Of a stretch of DNA of 64,000 bases, positions 61,424 to 64,000 are shown one piece after another. A program made the position numbers and the translations under genes. This stretch comes from Halioglobus maricola (GTDB taxonomy: Bacteria; Pseudomonadota; Gammaproteobacteria; Pseudomonadales; Halieaceae). The notes under the pieces were generated by a model, which saw only the letters and a program-made list of their open reading frames with translations, did no database searches and was not told the origin of the DNA. The stretch lies in the NCBI RefSeq assembly GCF_009388985.1, contig NZ_CP036422.1, forward strand, positions 3,486,501 to 3,550,500. The letters run 5' to 3'. Numbering within the stretch: the first letter of the stretch is position 1; each line of letters starts with the position of its first letter.

Positions 61424-62251
61424 TCATTGAATAAATGCCATCACCTCAGCTTCAAACTGCCCCGGATCTTGCATGCTCATCGCGTGACCGACACCCGGCA
61501 AAACCACTCTCCTGGCATCTTCAATTTTTTCTTGCAAAAGTACAGCCTCGGCCAGGTAGTGCGTGTCGTTTTCGCCTACCAGAATCAATGTAGGGCACGT
61601 TATGGCATCAAGCTTGTGCACCAAACTTGGTCGATCAATAGTGACTCGAAAACAGCCTTTGAATCCTTGCTCCGTCGCTCTTACCCGGGCCTGTGCAATG
61701 CGATCGCGAAATTCTTCCTGTTCCATCAGCCCTTCGAACAACGCGCCCGAAAAATAGAAGTCGTAGGTTTCTCCGATCCCTTTTCTGTCCAACATATCTT
61801 CGACTAATCTTGCTCGCTCTATAATCGGCTGGGGCAACCGAGAGGCCATCGCTGACGCCAGAATCAGACGACTCACCCGGCCTGGAGAACGGATAGAAAA
61901 TGACAGGGCCGGAATAGCGCCCATAGAAAACCCCAGCACAATGGCGCTCTCAACACCAAGCTCGTCCAGCACTGCTGTCAGGTCATCGCCAAATTTCTCA
62001 ACTGTGTATGGACTCCCGGGGCCCTCCTCAAAAGCCGGATGATCAGATGCGCCCGAACCCCGCTGATCAAACGTGATAAACGTATTAGCTTGAGAAAACC
62101 GATCTCGATGGCTGTCATACATCGTGTGATCGCTTCCCATGGCATGACAACAGACCAGTGCCGGGCCGCGACCGGAAACCTGGTAGGCAATGCGGACCCC
62201 ATCAGGCGTTCTTGCAAATCCTTGCCTGACATTTACGCTGTAGATACTCAT
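61424..62251 (-). CDS. Alpha/beta hydrolase
   Basis: 275 residues. Nucleophile elbow GFSMG (Ser near 95), acid in LVGENDTHY and catalytic His in PGVGHAMS. Oxyanion region CCHAMGSD. Resembles lactone and ester hydrolases; substrate unknown. ATG at 62251 preferred over a GTG at 62281 that adds a basic stretch. Confidence 0.8.
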   Translation of the reverse strand: MSIYSVNVRQGFARTPDGVRIAYQVSGRGPALVCCHAMGSDHTMYDSHRDRFSQANTFITFDQRGSGASDHPAFEEGPGSPYTVEKFGDDLTAVLDELGVESAIVLGFSMGAIPALSFSIRSPGRVSRLILASAMASRLPQPIIERARLVEDMLDRKGIGETYDFYFSGALFEGLMEQEEFRDRIAQARVRATEQGFKGCFRVTIDRPSLVHKLDAITCPTLILVGENDTHYLAEAVLLQEKIEDARRVVLPGVGHAMSMQDPGQFEAEVMAFIQ

Positions 62252-62324
62252 ATTCAGAACCCGAGACTTGGGGCGGAGCACTGCTCACATCTTCCCGAAG
62301 TGAAACGCTCTTGCTGGAACGTGA

Positions 62325-62666
62325 TCATCTGAACCGCGCTTTCCAATTGCCATCATTCTCGATATCACAGTCTTCTTCGGTGTCAAAGCTTACTTGCCGC
62401 CCTATGTCTTTGATCTGAACACCCAAGGCTCTAAGCTTTTCACCAATCAATGATCTTATAAATTCATCGTGGTGGTTCACTAGTGCCAATGATAAATCGC
62501 TTTGTTTGTCGAACACACAAACAACCGACAATGAATCAGGGAAGGCATTGTAGTTCACAAAATGCGTTAACCACTTGAATCCTTCAACGTCTTTAAGGGC
62601 GACATCACAAACCTCAGTAAGCGCCTCTCTGATACCGTTTTCAATTTTTCTGTCCGTTTTACGCAT
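62325..62666 (-). CDS. Conserved small protein, sometimes labelled Fis-like
   Basis: 113 residues, start MRKTDRKIENGIREALTEVC. WLTHFVNYNAFPDSLSVVCVFD is a conserved core (split). Databases sometimes call such proteins Fis-family regulators; I see no helix-turn-helix, so I do not adopt that. No known function. Confidence 0.6.
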   Translation of the reverse strand: MRKTDRKIENGIREALTEVCDVALKDVEGFKWLTHFVNYNAFPDSLSVVCVFDKQSDLSLALVNHHDEFIRSLIGEKLRALGVQIKDIGRQVSFDTEEDCDIENDGNWKARFR

Positions 62667-62764
62667 TAACTATGGAGCCTACTGTTGCTCATATGTATTT
62701 CAGAAAAATCGCAAAGCCAAGCTGAAATTCTGATACCGCCCATCCTGGATGAACGGCTGTCGGT

Positions 62765-62980
62765 TTAAACTGAACTACCAATACATAGCCTAATTGCCCC
62801 GTAACAGGCATAGACTTCCCCCCTCGTGATGTCCGCCTCTGGCGCTCCATACTCTGGGCCATCCTGTTGATACTGGGCCTGCTCATTGAAATGGAATAGA
62901 TTCAATGCGCCTACTGGCTCGTCAGCAGGCATTGATTGCAATTTCGCTATCTGTTCTTCTGTGGGTACCGGTGCAGACAT
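62765..62980 (-). CDS. Truncated DUF1330-like cassette protein
   Basis: 71 residues. PTEEQIAKLQSMPADEPVGALNLFHF matches the start of DUF1330-type proteins (split), but these normally continue for another 30-40 residues. Here the frame breaks off after ACYGA. ATG at 62980 has GGAG. The left end of the cassette, including its own attC, appears to be lost; probably a decayed cassette. Confidence 0.5.
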   Translation of the reverse strand: MSAPVPTEEQIAKLQSMPADEPVGALNLFHFNEQAQYQQDGPEYGAPEADITRGEVYACYGAIRLCIGSSV

Positions 62981-63004
62981 AGAAATCTCCACATTGTTTG
63001 TACC

Positions 63005-63085
63005 AGTGATAACGCAAACACCCACCGAGGCGCAGCCGTTTGCGCGCCCGGCCCCATAGGGACGAACTACCAGTGCTTGTTATGT
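63005..63085 (-). repeat. attC-like integron recombination site 1
   Basis: Read on the minus strand: ACATAAC (63085-63079) begins the site and GTTATCA ends it near 63005, with an imperfect inverted repeat between, about 80 bases. The stop codon of the kinase gene lies inside the site. Fits an attC at the end of a cassette transcribed leftwards. Confidence 0.65.
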
Positions 63086-63568
63086 GCAGACTTCATTGCC
63101 CGTAAACACCGTTTTCTTGCCCGAAAACCGCTCGAGCAGGCCCTGGTGTGCTGAACGCGAAAATGTGTCATTACGGCTTTCGTATTGCGATATCCATTCT
63201 ATAAGCATAGGCAAATTCTCGTCTTGCGCCTTCTTTGATTCATACTTATGCGATTCCCAAGGCCGTCTCTTTGCGTTTGCGATGCAGGCCTCTATAGGTA
63301 GATCCATATAGACTAATTCTGCGGCCTCAGATAGAACGAACTCTATCAGATCAGAGTAACAACCTTCGATTACCCAATTTGAATTGGATGCGACAAAGCC
63401 ATCGATTTCCATTCGAGACTCTGCGAGTGATCTTCGTTCTGGCGGCGAAACAGGCTTCCACGCAACAGTATCCAGATCAAAGTGCGCCAATTTTTCTGAT
63501 CTACAGAGATTCTTAGCGAGAGTCGATTTCCCAGAAGAGGAATTTCCAAAAATGACTATTTTCGTCAA
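63080..63568 (-). CDS. P-loop kinase-like cassette protein
   Basis: 162 residues; Walker A GNSSSGKST and a later EGCYSDL. Related to adenylate/shikimate-kinase-like ATPases (topology-modulation type). TTG start with GAGG 8 bases upstream. The stop TAA forms part of attC site 1 and the start is 18 bases from site 2, the packing expected of one gene cassette. Confidence 0.7.
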   Translation of the reverse strand: MTKIVIFGNSSSGKSTLAKNLCRSEKLAHFDLDTVAWKPVSPPERRSLAESRMEIDGFVASNSNWVIEGCYSDLIEFVLSEAAELVYMDLPIEACIANAKRRPWESHKYESKKAQDENLPMLIEWISQYESRNDTFSRSAHQGLLERFSGKKTVFTGNEVCT

Positions 63569-63586
63569 CTTGAGAACCTCTGGTGC

Positions 63587-63646
63587 ACATAACGCTTCAA
63601 GCAGGGACGCCGATTACTGCGCCCCCTTGGCATCGACTTGTTAGGT
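63587..63646 (-). repeat. attC-like integron recombination site 2
   Basis: On the minus strand ACCTAAC (63646-63640) and GTTATGT (63593-63587) flank about 60 bases with TCAAGC-type inner boxes. The outer nine bases, GCACATAAC and GTTAGGTGC, are complementary at 8 of 9 positions. The best attC of the three. Confidence 0.75.
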
Positions 63647-63667
63647 GCAAGATCCAATTTCTCGGGT

Positions 63668-63883
63668 CTATTTCCAACCATGCAGCCACCTACTATCATC
63701 TTCCAGCTCATGCCAGTCTATTCGAATAGATCGCTTTGACATCACTGCTTCAATGGAACACAGAACGACAACGTCCTCTTCGTCGAATTCAACTTCAGAT
63801 ACTATGAAGTGCTTTTCTTTCTTGGTCGGTTCTATGGCCGTCCATTTGCTATTGAGTAGCTTCTTCGGATTGATTCTATTCAT
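63668..63883 (-). CDS. TIGR02450/DUF2389 Trp-rich small protein
   Basis: 71 residues; MNRINPKKLLNSKWTAIEP and EKHFIVSEVEF match the Trp-rich TIGR02450 group, and the end has the W-x-x-L-x-D-D-x-x-W-L-x-G-W pattern. Often found in cassette arrays of marine bacteria. Function unknown. The start is 7 bases from attC site 3. Confidence 0.8.
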   Translation of the reverse strand: MNRINPKKLLNSKWTAIEPTKKEKHFIVSEVEFDEEDVVVLCSIEAVMSKRSIRIDWHELEDDSRWLHGWK

Positions 63884-63888
63884 TAGAC

Positions 63889-63951
63889 ACGTAACGCCTC
63901 AAACAGCGGTGAGCCAGCTTGCTGGCGATTCGATGCTTTGACTTGTTGAAT
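63889..63951 (-). repeat. attC-like integron recombination site 3
   Basis: On the minus strand ATTCAAC (63951-63945) fits RYYYAAC and GTTACGT (63895-63889) fits GTTRRRY with one mismatch. Inner boxes TCAAAGC and TCAAACAGC are related. About 63 bases long. Confidence 0.7.
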
Positions 63952-63993
63952 GTGGTTTGTCGGTTTGAAGCCGACCTCATTGGTCTAAAGCCT

Positions 63994-64000
63994 GCCTAAC
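63994..64000 (-). repeat. Possible core site of the next attC (cut by window edge)
   Basis: GTTAGGC on the minus strand is a perfect GTTRRRY core. Only about 43 bases separate it from attC site 3, leaving no room for a gene. Confidence 0.35.

Larger units (their letters stand above)
62700..64000 (-). mobile_element. Integron gene-cassette array, left end
   Basis: Three attC-like sites with single genes between them (DUF2389, P-loop kinase, truncated DUF1330), all transcribed leftwards. No integrase gene is in the window. By the usual arrangement the integrase would lie to the right, or the cluster is an integrase-less attC cluster. The left border, near 62.7-62.8 kb, is ragged. Confidence 0.7.

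Noticed and set aside
62252..62324. Gap between alpha/beta hydrolase and Fis-like gene as an attC site
   Set aside because: It has only a short GAGCA-TGCTC palindrome and no integron core sequences.
62325..62666. Fis-family transcription regulator label for the 113-residue protein
   Set aside because: No helix-turn-helix is visible, and the hydrophobic core WLTHFVNY does not fit Fis.

Overview
This window is a stretch of a marine gammaproteobacterial chromosome. Gene order and protein sequence fit the Halieaceae (OM60/NOR5 clade) or close relatives; this is an inference from synteny, because no rRNA gene is present. Support comes from an intact S10-spc-alpha ribosomal cluster, a miaB-phoH-ybeY-corC-lnt-leuS-lptE-holA run, AlgR/AlgZ regulators beside a minor-pilin operon, imuA/imuB mutagenesis genes, a sulfatase and a TonB receptor. 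The first 53 kb look GC-rich and compact. The last 7 kb are visibly more AT-rich.

Layout: (1) 1-6.3 kb: a truncated sulfatase, ssb, an MFS transporter and divergent uvrA. (2) 5.6-15.6 kb: algR, a small antisense-oriented gene and algZ, then a type IV minor-pilin operon (fimU-pilV-pilW-pilX-pilY1-pilE plus a small secreted protein) ending in a strong bidirectional terminator. (3) 15.7-29.5 kb, all minus strand: the ribosomal protein cluster from rpsJ to rplQ with secY and rpoA. Recognisable promoters lie before rpsJ and rpsM, and the str operon is absent upstream. (4) 29.8-35.2 kb: a DksA-like zinc finger protein, DUF465, a TM2 protein, Lon, a PLP aminotransferase and DUF1820. (5) 35.4-44.8 kb: tRNA modification, RNA processing, envelope and replication genes from miaB to holA. 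(6) 44.9-47.9 kb: imuA and imuB, each behind its own perfect LexA box, separated by an OsmC protein and DUF2788. dnaE2 is not in the window. (7) 48-54.5 kb: small stress and metabolic genes, including a tight DUF202-MOSC-metallo-beta-lactamase-thioesterase operon. The beta-lactamase carries all six zinc ligands of subclass B1 and resembles VIM and IMP enzymes. (8) 54.6-57 kb: a TonB-dependent receptor. (9) 57-64 kb: single small genes all on the minus strand (DUF3224, CPBP protease, GFA, ABM, lipocalin, DUF427, alpha/beta hydrolase and others). These lead into an integron gene-cassette array with three attC-like sites between 63.0 and 64.0 kb.

The genes connect in a few clear ways. AlgR/AlgZ probably controls the neighbouring pilin operon. 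The DNA-damage genes imuA and imuB are probably induced together through LexA although they are not adjacent. The cassette array runs off the right edge. If an integron integrase exists, it should lie to the right, because the cassettes are transcribed leftwards.

No gap between genes exceeds about 280 bases. I saw no tRNA, rRNA, CRISPR array, insertion sequence or prophage.
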